A stretch of DNA of 36,411 nt. It comes from JBBDIX01 sp040880235 (GTDB taxonomy: Bacteria > Actinomycetota > Nitriliruptoria > Nitriliruptorales > Nitriliruptoraceae). Position numbers and translations under genes: made by a program. Each line of letters begins with the position of its first letter. Position 1 is the stretch's first letter. The notes under the pieces were generated by a model. That model did not search any database. It had not been told where the DNA came from and saw nothing but the letters and a program-made list of their open reading frames with translations. This document shows, piece by piece, positions 25,254-32,987 of the stretch. The stretch lies in NCBI GenBank assembly GCA_040880235.1, contig JBBDIX010000023.1, forward strand, positions 1-36,411, in the 5' to 3' direction.

Positions 25254-25931
25254 ATGGAACTGGTCCTGCTTCGACACGCACAACCTGAGTGGGATCGTGG
25301 TGACATCGCGCAGGTCGACCCGGGCCTGACGCACGTCGGGGTCCGCCAGGCCCGCCTCGCTGCCCGCCGGCTCGGCGCCGAGCACTTCGACCGCCTGCTG
25401 GTCTCGACCGCGCGTCGTGCCCAGCAGACCGCGGTCCCGGTACGGCGTGCGCTCGCGCAGGCGCCCGCAGACGACCGCAAGTGGCTCCACGAGATCCGCA
25501 TGCCCGCTGCCTGGCAGGGCACACCCTCCCAGGAGGTCAATCGCGCGCTGCGCGACGCCAGGGCACGATCCCGCGAGGAGTGGTGGGAGGGCATGCCCGG
25601 TGGGGAGAACTTCCACGACTTCCACTCCCGGGTGACCATCGGACTCGACACCGAACTGGCGGAACTGGGCGCGAAGCGCGACGATCAGGGGCTGTGGACG
25701 GTTCCGGACGAACCCCTGCGGGTCCTGATGGTCGCTCACGCCGGGACGAACTCGGTCGTGCTGGGCCACCTGCTCGGACTCGAACCCGAGCCGTGGGAGT
25801 GGGAACGATTCGCCTCCGACCACGCATCGATCACGGTGCTGCGCACCACCCCCATCTCGGTCGGACACATCTTCAGCCTCCAGAACTTCAGTGACGTCGG
25901 GCACCTGCCGCCAGAACTCGTCACCAGCTGA
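25254..25931 (+). CDS. Histidine phosphatase family protein (phosphoglycerate mutase-like)
   Basis: 225 aa. RHAQ motif at 7-10 supplies the phosphorylated His8 with Arg7; STARRAQQTA (49-58) supplies the second Arg; the catalytic acid is in the EIR block (about 82-84), and the second His lies in VAHAGTN (about 160-166). These define the histidine phosphatase superfamily, branch 1. The central segment WWEGMPGGENFHDFHSR is a family-typical cap. Substrate cannot be told: broad-specificity phosphatases, alpha-ribazole phosphatase and mutases share this fold. The ATG at 25254 is chosen because homology begins at once and a -10 lies 6 nt upstream. The stop is 19 nt before the LCP gene. Confidence 0.92.
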   Translation: MELVLLRHAQPEWDRGDIAQVDPGLTHVGVRQARLAARRLGAEHFDRLLVSTARRAQQTAVPVRRALAQAPADDRKWLHEIRMPAAWQGTPSQEVNRALRDARARSREEWWEGMPGGENFHDFHSRVTIGLDTELAELGAKRDDQGLWTVPDEPLRVLMVAHAGTNSVVLGHLLGLEPEPWEWERFASDHASITVLRTTPISVGHIFSLQNFSDVGHLPPELVTS

Positions 25932-25950
25932 TCGTCCAGAGGGAGCACGG

Positions 25951-27237
25951 TTGTCCACCAACGTCCCCCAGCCCTGGGGTCCCGTCATCGAGGGTCGCGC
26001 CCGGCGTCGCCGGCGGTTGCTCGTCCTGGGACTCGTCCTGCTCGTCGCGGTGCCGACGCTGCTGGGTCTGGTCGGCGTGAGCGTCGGTGCGTGGATCGGT
26101 TCGCAGATCCCCCGAACGGCGGTCGCCGAACTCGCCGCCGACGGACGACCGATGCACGTGCTCGTGCTCGGCTCGGACAGCCGCGCCGGTCTGTCCGAGC
26201 AGGAGCGTCTGGAGTTGACGACCGGCGCCGTCGACGGGGAGCGCGCGGACACCATCATGGTGATGACCATCGATGGCGGGCGCGTGGCACTGCTCGCCCT
26301 GCCCCGCGACCTGTGGGTGACGAGGTGCGACGGCACCACCGGTCGCGTCAACGCCGCGATTGCGATCGGTGGAGTCGACTGCATGGTGCGTACCGTGCAC
26401 AACGCGACGGGCATCCGGGTCCATCACGTCGTCGAGGTGACCTTCGGGGGCTTTCGTGACATCGTGGACGCCGTCGGCGGGGTCGAACTGTGCCTCGAGG
26501 AGGCGATCACGGACCGAGACGCCGGGATCGACCTGCCAGCGGGCTGTCAGGAACTCGACGGGGCAGACGCCCTCGGCTACGTCCGCGTCCGCAAGATCGA
26601 CGACGACTTCCACCGCATCGCGCGCCAGAAGCAGTTCATCGCAGCGCTCGCCGGCGAACTGACCTCACCGGCAAGTCTGCTCAACCCCGTCCGCACCCTG
26701 CGTGTCGCACGCGACGCAGGATCCGCCGTCACCGTCGACGACCAGATGGGCACGTGGTCCCTGGCGCGCATCGCCTGGGGCCTGCGCACGGTCGCCCGCG
26801 GGAACGTGCCCAGCCACACGGTTCCCGCGACACCCCGCACGACATCGGACGGCGCCTGGGTGCTCGACCCCGTGGTCGCGGAGGCCGAGCCGCTGTTCTC
26901 CCGGTTCCGCACCGGCGCGATCCTGGACCAGGTGACGGCGGCCGACACCGACGATCCGTCGCTGACCCCCCGGGACATCGACGTCGCGGTGCTCAACGGC
27001 TCGGGAATCGCGGGTGCCGCGGGACAGACGGCCGAACGTCTCACCGAGGACGGCTTCGTCGTCGTCGGGATCGACAACACCCCGCTGCGGGACACGTCCC
27101 TGGTCATGTACCCGCCCGGAAGGCGTCCGGACGCCGCGTTCGTCGCCGGAGCGCTGCGCATCGACGAGTACGACGAGACGGATGCAGTCTCCGTCGTCAC
27201 GGTCGTGCTCGGCGCCGACCACAGAGGACCATCGTGA
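25951..27237 (+). CDS. LytR-CpsA-Psr (LCP) family cell-wall polymer ligase
   Basis: LCP proteins transfer undecaprenyl-pyrophosphate-linked glycopolymers (teichoic acid, arabinogalactan-type) to peptidoglycan outside the membrane. 428 aa. Cytoplasmic Arg-rich N-terminus, one membrane anchor (about 23-49), then the LCP domain with VLVLGSDSR (70-78), RADTIMVMTI, LPRDLWV and a later RVRKIDDDFHRIARQKQFI block carrying the conserved Arg and Asp residues. The C-terminal 110 residues match a LytR_C domain (DVAVLNGSGIAGAAGQTAERL). TTG at 25951 is chosen because GAGGGAG precedes it at 5-nt spacing and the in-frame codons upstream overlap the phosphatase. The stop overlaps the phosphatase start at 27234 as GTGA. 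Confidence 0.92.
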   Translation: MSTNVPQPWGPVIEGRARRRRRLLVLGLVLLVAVPTLLGLVGVSVGAWIGSQIPRTAVAELAADGRPMHVLVLGSDSRAGLSEQERLELTTGAVDGERADTIMVMTIDGGRVALLALPRDLWVTRCDGTTGRVNAAIAIGGVDCMVRTVHNATGIRVHHVVEVTFGGFRDIVDAVGGVELCLEEAITDRDAGIDLPAGCQELDGADALGYVRVRKIDDDFHRIARQKQFIAALAGELTSPASLLNPVRTLRVARDAGSAVTVDDQMGTWSLARIAWGLRTVARGNVPSHTVPATPRTTSDGAWVLDPVVAEAEPLFSRFRTGAILDQVTAADTDDPSLTPRDIDVAVLNGSGIAGAAGQTAERLTEDGFVVVGIDNTPLRDTSLVMYPPGRRPDAAFVAGALRIDEYDETDAVSVVTVVLGADHRGPS

Positions 27238-27725
27238 GCACGCCCCCACCACGGCTGTTGACCGTGTGTCTCGGCAACATCTGCCGATCTCCCACCGCCG
27301 AGGCCGCACTGCGTGAGGCCGCCCAGCAGGCAGGACTGGACGTCGAGGTGCGGTCGGCCGGCACCGGATCCTGGCACGTCGGCGCATCCCCGGACCCTCG
27401 GATGCGCGCCGCTGCGGCGGATGACGGCCTGCACCTGTCGGGCACCGCCGAACAGGTCACCGCCGCCATGATCGCCGAGTCCGACGTGGTCTTCGCGATG
27501 GACCGCTCGAACCTGGCCGACCTGCACCGCATGGCACAGCAGGCCGGTGTGACCACACCGATCCGCCTGTTCCGGGAGTTCGACCCGGACCTGACGGGCC
27601 GCGGGTCCACAGCGGACGTACCCGATCCGTATTACGGTGGGCCGGACGGATTCGCCGAGGTCGTCCAGATGTGCCGACGGACGGCACGCGCCGTGATCGA
27701 CCGCCTGGACGAGCTGCTCGCCTGA
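27234..27725 (+). CDS. Low-molecular-weight protein tyrosine phosphatase
   Basis: 163 aa cysteine phosphatase. The P-loop is C12-L-G-N-I-C-R18-S19 (CX5R-S), followed by PTAEAALRE; the general-acid loop is DPYYGG near residue 126. This is the complete active-site set of LMW-PTPs. Such enzymes dephosphorylate tyrosine or arginine residues, or sugar-phosphate regulators; in many bacteria they sit with polysaccharide or cell-wall polymer genes. GTG at 27234 overlaps the LCP stop by 4 nt, so its synthesis is coupled to the LCP ligase. A weak hairpin follows the stop. Confidence 0.94.
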   Translation: MSTPPPRLLTVCLGNICRSPTAEAALREAAQQAGLDVEVRSAGTGSWHVGASPDPRMRAAAADDGLHLSGTAEQVTAAMIAESDVVFAMDRSNLADLHRMAQQAGVTTPIRLFREFDPDLTGRGSTADVPDPYYGGPDGFAEVVQMCRRTARAVIDRLDELLA

Positions 27726-27729
27726 ACGA

Positions 27730-27750
27730 GCCGGCCCTTCCGGCGGGCCG
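27730..27750 (+). terminator. Possible hairpin after the LMW phosphatase
   Basis: CGGCCC (27732-27737) pairs with GGGCCG (27745-27750) over a 7-nt loop; an alternative GCCGG/CCGGC pairing also exists. It starts 4 nt after the stop codon and no T tract follows. It may separate the LCP-phosphatase pair from the holin-like gene. Confidence 0.3.
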
Positions 27751-27805
27751 CAGTTCCGCCCACGCACGACGTGAGTCCACGCCGTGCCGTCCTGCGAGGT
27801 TGGCC

Positions 27806-28165
27806 ATGGGAATCGTCATCCGGGTGCTGATCAACGCGGCCGCCCTGTGGGTCGCCATCGCGATCCTCGACGGCATCAACCTCGAAGGCGACTCGTTTGC
27901 CGCGCTGCTCGGCATCGCCATCGTGCTCGGCGTCGTCAACGTCATCGTCCGGCCCATCCTGCTGCTGCTGTCACTGCCACTGATCATCGTGACGCTCGGG
28001 ATCTTCCTCCTGATCGTCAACACCATCGCGATGTGGCTGGTGATCGTCATCTCCGACGCGCTGGGCTTCGGCCTGTCGAGCGCCGGGTTCGGATGGACGT
28101 TCGCCGCAGCGGTCGTGGTCTCGATCGTGTCCTGGGTGCTGGAGGCGTTCACCCGGTCGCGCTGA
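27806..28165 (+). CDS. Phage holin family / DUF360-like small membrane protein
   Basis: 119 aa, very hydrophobic, four predicted membrane segments (about 4-22, 31-48, 50-83 as a closely spaced pair, 94-113). The pattern GVVNVIVRPILLLLSLPLIIVTLGIFLLIVN is characteristic of the chromosomally encoded holin superfamily IV family (cyanobacterial Slr1957-like). These are not prophage remnants and their role is unknown. ATG at 27806 with GAGG about 7 nt upstream. Its 3' end overlaps the end of the convergent thioesterase by 17 bp. Confidence 0.85.
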   Translation: MGIVIRVLINAAALWVAIAILDGINLEGDSFAALLGIAIVLGVVNVIVRPILLLLSLPLIIVTLGIFLLIVNTIAMWLVIVISDALGFGLSSAGFGWTFAAAVVVSIVSWVLEAFTRSR

Positions 28166-28544
28166 GCGACTCCAGTGCCTCCACGAGCGCTCTGGGCGCA
28201 CGCCTCGAGCGCCCATCGAGGTCAGTGACCGCTGAACGCAGGTCGTTGGTCGCCACGACCTCGTCACCCCGCGTCAGGGTCTGGTGCCATCGCGACGAGG
28301 CCCGGCGAAGCTCCACGACGTCACTGTGCACGACGAGCTCGTCCCCCGCGACCACGGCTCGCAGGAATCGCACGTCGACCCGGACGACGACGAGCTGGAA
28401 GCCGAGCCGCGCGAGACGAGGGAGCCCCACACCGAGGTCCTCGAGCAGGTCCACCCGGGCCTGTTCGAACCAGTGCAGGAACACGGCGTGGTTCACATGC
28501 CCGTACGGATCGAGCTCGTGGAACCGGACGTGGATCCGTGTCAC
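28149..28544 (-). CDS. Acyl-CoA thioesterase, hotdog fold (YbgC/4HBT type)
   Basis: 131 aa single hotdog domain. The signature ELDPYGHVNHAVFLHWFEQAR (10-30) places the catalytic Asp12 at the 4-hydroxybenzoyl-CoA thioesterase position, followed by the long central helix and strands such as LVVVRVDVRFLRAVVAGDEL. Hydrolyses acyl-CoA; chain length and physiological substrate are unknown. GTG at 28544 overlaps the aminotransferase stop as GTGA, implying coupled translation. The tail overlaps the convergent holin-like gene by 17 bp, so the two transcripts are antisense at their 3' ends. Confidence 0.92.
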   Translation of the reverse strand: MTRIHVRFHELDPYGHVNHAVFLHWFEQARVDLLEDLGVGLPRLARLGFQLVVVRVDVRFLRAVVAGDELVVHSDVVELRRASSRWHQTLTRGDEVVATNDLRSAVTDLDGRSRRAPRALVEALESLSATG

Positions 28545-29563
28545 CCGCCGGCCACGCGCGTCCAGCCATGCACGTCCTCGCGGAGCCCGAGCTGGATGTC
28601 GTGGAGGACCGCCCGCAGGCGCTGGGTCACCGCTCCGACCTCCCCGTCGCCGACCGTCACGCGGTCACCGCCCATGATGAGCGTGCCCACCCCGGACAGC
28701 ACCGCAGCCGTGCCACTGAGTGCCGCCTCACCCCGGGCCGCCCACATGCGCAGTTCGTCGACCGTGACGTGGCGTTCCTCGACCACCAGCCCGAGGTCGC
28801 GCGCCAGGGTGAGCACCGAGTCCCGGGTGACGCCGTGCAGGAAGGTCGCGTCGAGCGCCCGGGTGACGACACGCTCGTCGTCCAGCAGCAGGAAGTTCGC
28901 CGCCCCGGTCTCCTGCACGTTGCCGCCCGGCGCGAACAGGATCTGGTCGGCATCGTGGTCCGCGCGTGCCTGCAGGGTGGGGCCGAGCGCCATGGCGTAG
29001 TTCGCGCCCGTCTTGATCTGCCCGAACTGCGGCGTGGTCCGCGGCAGGTCGGTCTCCACGAACAGGGTGAGCGGTCGCTGACCTCGCGCGAAGTAGTCGC
29101 CGACGGGGCTGGCCACCACGTACAGCAGTGCCTCGGCGGATGGCGCCGCGGCCGCACCGATGTTCGGGTCGGTCCCCAGCAGCACGGGACGCACATACAG
29201 CGCGCCGGGAGCGTCGGGGACGTCCTGCAGGTTCTCCGTCACGACCGTGGTGATCATGTCGAGGACGAGCCGTTCCCCCGGGTCCGGCAGGTGCAGCGAT
29301 CGTGCCGACGCGCACAGTCGTGCGGCGTGCGCCTCGGCGCGGAAGATCCGAACGACACCGTCCGGTCCCCGATGGGCCTTGAGGCCCTCGAAGCAGGCGC
29401 TGCCGTAGTGCAGTCCGTGGGCGAACGGATGGATCGTGAGCGGACGTACCGGCTCCGCCCGTGGGGCGGAGAACACACCGTCGACCGTCTCCGCGACCAC
29501 CATCGTCGCGGCCTCGACGGTGCCGAAGGGCGCCGTCGTCGGCGCCGGGGCGGTGCTGCTCAT
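28541..29563 (-). CDS. ilvE: Branched-chain amino acid aminotransferase (class IV PLP enzyme)
   Basis: Interconverts leucine, isoleucine and valine with their 2-oxo acids, using glutamate. 340 aa. Start-proximal HYGSACFEGLKAHRG (52-66) is the BCAT substrate-binding block; the PLP lysine is Lys184 in GQIKTGANYA, and VQETGAANFLLL contains the conserved Glu. The longer type II arrangement (IKTG.NYA) is that of actinobacterial and eukaryotic BCATs, not the E. coli type. D-amino acid aminotransferase or aminodeoxychorismate lyase are less likely because of the FEGLKA block. ATG at 29563 has GGAGG at 6-nt spacing. Co-transcribed with the thioesterase. Confidence 0.92.
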   Translation of the reverse strand: MSSTAPAPTTAPFGTVEAATMVVAETVDGVFSAPRAEPVRPLTIHPFAHGLHYGSACFEGLKAHRGPDGVVRIFRAEAHAARLCASARSLHLPDPGERLVLDMITTVVTENLQDVPDAPGALYVRPVLLGTDPNIGAAAAPSAEALLYVVASPVGDYFARGQRPLTLFVETDLPRTTPQFGQIKTGANYAMALGPTLQARADHDADQILFAPGGNVQETGAANFLLLDDERVVTRALDATFLHGVTRDSVLTLARDLGLVVEERHVTVDELRMWAARGEAALSGTAAVLSGVGTLIMGGDRVTVGDGEVGAVTQRLRAVLHDIQLGLREDVHGWTRVAGG

Positions 29564-29589
29564 CGGATGCCTCCGCGCTGCGTTGGCGG

Positions 29590-29619
29590 AGAGTAGTCCG
29601 CATCGGGTCCGAGTATCGT
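29590..29619. promoter_or_regulatory. Divergent promoter pair between ilvE and the FAD oxidase
   Basis: Minus strand: TACTCT (29595 to 29590), about 20-nt leader to ilvE. Plus strand: TATCGT (29614-29619), about 42-nt leader to the GTG at 29668. Both fit TANNNT; neither has a clear -35. Confidence 0.4.
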
Positions 29620-29667
29620 CCCCGGCCGGACCCGTCCGGCGTGACATCGGGCGTGACAGGAGGACTC

Positions 29668-31035
29668 GTGCCGCTCGTCGACGAGCTCGCCGACGCGATG
29701 GGTGATCGAGGCCTGATCACCGACCCAGACGTCCTGGAGACCTACCGCTGGGATCGCACCACGTGGGTGACCCCGGGCCAACCGGTCGCGGCAGTGTTCC
29801 CGACGACGACCGCTCAGGTGTCGGCGGCGATGCAGATCGCCGCCTCCCACGGCGTGCCGGTGATTCCCCGAGGGGCGGGAAGCAGCCTCTGCGCCGGCTC
29901 GCAGGCCAGGGACGGCAGCCTGATCGTGTGTCTCGAACGCATGAACCGCATCCTCGAGATCAACACGGCCGACCAGGTCGCGCTCGTGGAACCCGGGGTG
30001 ATCAACGCGGCGATCTCGACCGCCGGTGCCGAGCACGGCCTGTGGTATCCACCGGACCCCGCGAGCCAGGCGTTCTGTTCGATCGGTGGCAACATCGCCA
30101 CGAACGCCGGGGGGCTCTGCTGCGTCAAGTACGGCGTGACACGCGACTACGTGCTGGGCCTCGAGGTGGTGCTGGCCGACGGGACCGTGATCGAGACCGG
30201 TCACCAGACCATCAAGGGCGTCGCCGGCCTCGACCTGACGTCGCTGTTCGTCGGCTCGGAGGGGACGCTCGGGATCGTCACGCGCATCCGGCTGCGTCTG
30301 CGTGCAGCGCCTGCCGGTGCGTCGACCGCCGTCGCGTACTTCCCCAGCCTCGGCACCGCGGGTGAGGCGGTGTCCTCGATCGTGCGGTCGGGGCTGGTCC
30401 TGTCGCTCATGGAGATGATGGACCACACCACCATCAGCGCCGTCGACGACGTGTACCCCATGGACCTCGACCGCGATGCCGCCGCGCTGCTGCTCCTGCA
30501 GTCGGACAGCGAACCACCCGTTCGGGACGCGGAGATCGGTCGCGCGGCGGAGTGGTGTGACCGCGCGGGCGCCAGCTGGGTCGCCACGACGGACGACGAC
30601 GACGAGTCGGATGCGCTGCTGCAGGCCCGACGCCTCGCGATCCCCGCGCTCGAACAGCAGGGTGACACCCTGCTCGACGACGTGGCGGTTCCCCGGTCCG
30701 CGATCGCCGACTACTTCGGACGCGCCGCGGACATCGCGGTCGACCGCGAGGTGACCATCGGCAACTTCGGGCACGCCGGCGACGGCAACCTCCATCCCAC
30801 GATCGTCATCCCCCGAGCCGACGGCGACGCCCTGCATCGTGCCCGCGACGCCTTCGACGACCTCGTGCTCGCGGCCCTCGACCTGGGCGGCACCATCACC
30901 GGGGAACACGGGGTCGGACAGATCAAGGCGCCGTTTCTCGAACGCGAGATCGGTGCCGAAAACCTCGCCCTGCAGCGACGGATCAAGCAGACGCTCGACC
31001 CACAGAACCTGCTCAACCCCGGTCGCTGGCTGTGA
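29668..31035 (+). CDS. FAD-binding 2-hydroxyacid oxidoreductase (GlcD / D-lactate dehydrogenase type)
   Basis: 455 aa flavoenzyme of the vanillyl-alcohol oxidase fold. FAD pyrophosphate-binding loop VIPRGAGSSLCAG (65-77), then GGNIATNAGG and the SEGTLGIVTRI block; C-terminal catalytic/metal motifs GHAGDGNLHP (368-377) and GEHGVG (412-417) with LLNPGRW at the end. It oxidises a D-2-hydroxyacid such as glycolate or D-lactate and passes electrons to an acceptor. No GlcE or GlcF partner is adjacent, which leans towards a D-lactate or D-2-hydroxyglutarate dehydrogenase, but this is not settled. GTG at 29668 is preceded by AGGAGG at 4-5 nt. Its end overlaps the convergent DUF4031 gene by 23 bp. Confidence 0.92.
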   Translation: MPLVDELADAMGDRGLITDPDVLETYRWDRTTWVTPGQPVAAVFPTTTAQVSAAMQIAASHGVPVIPRGAGSSLCAGSQARDGSLIVCLERMNRILEINTADQVALVEPGVINAAISTAGAEHGLWYPPDPASQAFCSIGGNIATNAGGLCCVKYGVTRDYVLGLEVVLADGTVIETGHQTIKGVAGLDLTSLFVGSEGTLGIVTRIRLRLRAAPAGASTAVAYFPSLGTAGEAVSSIVRSGLVLSLMEMMDHTTISAVDDVYPMDLDRDAAALLLLQSDSEPPVRDAEIGRAAEWCDRAGASWVATTDDDDESDALLQARRLAIPALEQQGDTLLDDVAVPRSAIADYFGRAADIAVDREVTIGNFGHAGDGNLHPTIVIPRADGDALHRARDAFDDLVLAALDLGGTITGEHGVGQIKAPFLEREIGAENLALQRRIKQTLDPQNLLNPGRWL

Positions 31036-31294
31036 TCCACCGCGCATTGCGCCGCAGCCCCGCAGCACGCAGGCGCCGCACCAGTTCGGCGGCCGTCACC
31101 GCCCGGGCCCCCTGCTCCAGCGCGCGTTCACGAACGTCCGCAGGAACGTCGTAGTGATCGCCCTGGAACCACTCTCGGCGCAGCCCGAGCGCGTCGGCGA
31201 ACCGGTGCAGCTCCTCGTGCGACTCGTCACTGGCGAGGTGTGCCCACAGCCGGTCACGCCAGGGCCAGATCGCGCGATCGACGAGGATGGTCAC
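31013..31294 (-). CDS. DUF4031 domain protein
   Basis: 93 aa. The pattern VTILVDRAIWPWRDRLWAHLASDES, then LHRFADALGL and GDHYDVP, is the DUF4031 signature found in actinobacteria. No activity is established; the conserved Asp, Trp, Arg and His residues (Asp near 6, His near 18, GDHYD near 46) look like an active or metal site. GTG at 31294 begins right at the conserved block and lies 5 nt after the YceI stop, so it is likely translated by coupling, having no clear Shine-Dalgarno. Its last codons overlap the 3' end of the FAD oxidase on the other strand. Confidence 0.85.
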   Translation of the reverse strand: MTILVDRAIWPWRDRLWAHLASDESHEELHRFADALGLRREWFQGDHYDVPADVRERALEQGARAVTAAELVRRLRAAGLRRNARWITASDRG

Positions 31295-31299
31295 CGCCG

Positions 31300-32079
31300 T
31301 CAGCCGCGCACCAGAAACAGCTGCCACTCGATCGTGGCCTCGTCAGACGCACTGAGGACCCTGGAGGCCGACGGGACCTGCACCTCGAAGTCGTCCAGAA
31401 GGATCACCGTCGAACCGGTCACGACGACCCCGTCGCCGTCGACCTCGACGACCAGGTCGACCGACACCTCGCGCGAGACGTCCCGGATGCGCAGGGTTCC
31501 CGACGCCGTGAGGTCCGCGGTGTCCCCGACCGCGGGCAGTGCGTCCAGTTCGAGCGCGTCGGCGAGCGCGAAGTCCGCGGTGGCGTCGGGTCCGAGCGTC
31601 GAGCGGACACGTCCGTCGCGCATGCTGCGGTCACTCTCGAGTGCGTCCAACCGCGCGAGCACCCGCACCTCGGTGATCCGGGTGCCCTCCAGCTCGAGGT
31701 GACCCTCCACGTCCGGCGTGCGCCCCACGGCGGTCGTGAACCCGACGTTGGCGAGCTCCTCGTCGACGCGGTAGCCCACGAACGTTCCGCTGCCCGCCTC
31801 GCGGTCGAACGGACGTGAGGTGTCGACCACCCAGCGACCCGACGCGTCGACGTCCGCGACCGGTTCCTCGGCATCGGGGGCCTCGGTGCCGGGGTCCTCG
31901 GCTGGATCCGGCACGTCCGGCTCCTCCGGCGCATCCTCGGGACCCTCGTCGACAGACCGGGCGACGTCGACCGCTTCGGGCATGTCGCCGCCGGACCACC
32001 ACAGCAGGGCGGTGACCACGACCGCGACACCAGCGATGGCGACGAGCACCAGCGTGCGAATCCGGGACGAGTCGGCCAT
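31300..32079 (-). CDS. Membrane-anchored YceI-family protein
   Basis: 259 aa. One N-terminal membrane segment (about 9-28, ending in LLWW) is followed by an acidic Pro/Glu/Asp-rich linker (about 30-80) and a C-terminal YceI domain (about 82-259), a lipocalin-like barrel that binds isoprenoid or fatty amide ligands in known members. Recognisable YceI blocks are GRWVVDTS, VGYRVDE, HLELEG and a late strand with DFEVQVPS. The protein is probably displayed outside the membrane. Two ATGs compete; 32079 is preferred because AAGGAG lies 8 nt upstream of it and only 2 nt upstream of 32085. Followed at 5 nt by DUF4031. Confidence 0.88.
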   Translation of the reverse strand: MADSSRIRTLVLVAIAGVAVVVTALLWWSGGDMPEAVDVARSVDEGPEDAPEEPDVPDPAEDPGTEAPDAEEPVADVDASGRWVVDTSRPFDREAGSGTFVGYRVDEELANVGFTTAVGRTPDVEGHLELEGTRITEVRVLARLDALESDRSMRDGRVRSTLGPDATADFALADALELDALPAVGDTADLTASGTLRIRDVSREVSVDLVVEVDGDGVVVTGSTVILLDDFEVQVPSASRVLSASDEATIEWQLFLVRG

Positions 32080-32157
32080 TCGCATCGCTCCTTCGCGTCC
32101 GGCCGACGATACCCCCGCCCTGCCACGCGGGCATCCGGGCGGGCTGCACCACGCAGG

Positions 32158-32163
32158 TAGCGT
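32158..32163 (+). promoter_or_regulatory. Candidate -10 for the SDR gene
   Basis: TAGCGT preceded by GG in the 108-bp divergent gap between YceI and SDR, giving a short leader of about 18 nt that contains the GGAGGG Shine-Dalgarno (175-180 in the 32-kb block). Confidence 0.4.
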
Positions 32164-32187
32164 GTCCGAGGAGCGGAGGGACGACAC

Positions 32188-32964
32188 ATGTGGCGGACGA
32201 TCGATCGGGTGGCGGTGGTCACCGGCGCGTCGAGTGGCATCGGAGAGGCGACGACCCTGCGACTCGCACGCGCAGGGATGCGCGTCATGGCCGTCGCTCG
32301 TCGCAGCGACCGGCTCGACGCCCTGGCCGCCCGCCACGCCTCGATCATCCCCCACGTCGCCGACGTGACCGACACCACGCAGGTCGACGCACTCGCCGCG
32401 CGGGTCGACGCCGAGTTCGGGGCCTGCCACGCTCTGGTGAACAACGCGGGAGTCCCCGGTGGGCGCTTCGACGGGCGCGCCGACCTCGACGACGCGCTGT
32501 ACACGTTCGACGTCAACGTCCACGGCATGGTGCGGTGCATGGCGGCGTTCGCCGACCTGCTCGAACGCAGCGCCCCCAGCAGATGTGTCAACGTCGCGTC
32601 CGTCGCAGGCAAGCTGGGCGTCGGCCCGGCGGCGTACTCCGCGAGCAAGTTCGCCATGGTCGGCTTCAGCGAGGCCACCGCGTTGTCGTGGGCGAGCCGC
32701 GGCATCACGGTCTGCCAGCTCAACCCCGGCTTCATCGTCACCGAGGGCTTCCCGCAACGGCACCTGCAGGGCACCGCGTTCGAACGTCTCGCAGGCCGCC
32801 CGGACGATGTCGCCCGCGCCATCCATCAGGTGCTGCTGTCCGGCGCGACCGAACGCACCATCCCACGCTGGTATCGGCCGGCCGTCGTGATCCGGCACGC
32901 CGTGCCCGGCCTGTACCACGCCGCGGTGCGGCGTTCGCGACGGGCATCGGGCGGCCGGGACTGA
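32188..32964 (+). CDS. Short-chain dehydrogenase/reductase
   Basis: 258 aa classical SDR. Rossmann glycine motif TGASSGIG at 12-19, the following Arg-rich turn VARRSDRLD suggests NADPH preference, NNAG at 85-88, catalytic Ser138 in NVASVAGK, and YSASK with Tyr150 and Lys154. The substrate-binding region is short and ends with WYRPAVVIRHAVPGLYH; the last residues are basic. Substrate unknown. ATG at 32188 has GGAGGG at 7-nt spacing and the Rossmann fold starts just after. Converges on the acyltransferase gene with a 19-bp gap. Confidence 0.92.
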   Translation: MWRTIDRVAVVTGASSGIGEATTLRLARAGMRVMAVARRSDRLDALAARHASIIPHVADVTDTTQVDALAARVDAEFGACHALVNNAGVPGGRFDGRADLDDALYTFDVNVHGMVRCMAAFADLLERSAPSRCVNVASVAGKLGVGPAAYSASKFAMVGFSEATALSWASRGITVCQLNPGFIVTEGFPQRHLQGTAFERLAGRPDDVARAIHQVLLSGATERTIPRWYRPAVVIRHAVPGLYHAAVRRSRRASGGRD

Positions 32965-32987
32965 CGGACGACCCGCTCACCGCTCAG
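32961..32987. terminator. Stop-codon inverted repeat, SDR/acyltransferase junction
   Basis: CTGACGG (32961-32967) pairs with CCGCTCAG (32980-32987) with one bulged C and a 12-nt loop. Both stop codons lie in the arms. No T tract. Confidence 0.3.

Noticed and set aside
27806..28165. Holin-like gene as evidence of a prophage
   Set aside because: The family is widespread on chromosomes and no endolysin, integrase or structural gene is nearby.
29560..31068. 502-codon minus-strand frame antisense to the FAD oxidase
   Set aside because: Shadow frame of a gene with full FAD and metal motifs; it would also overlap the ilvE start.
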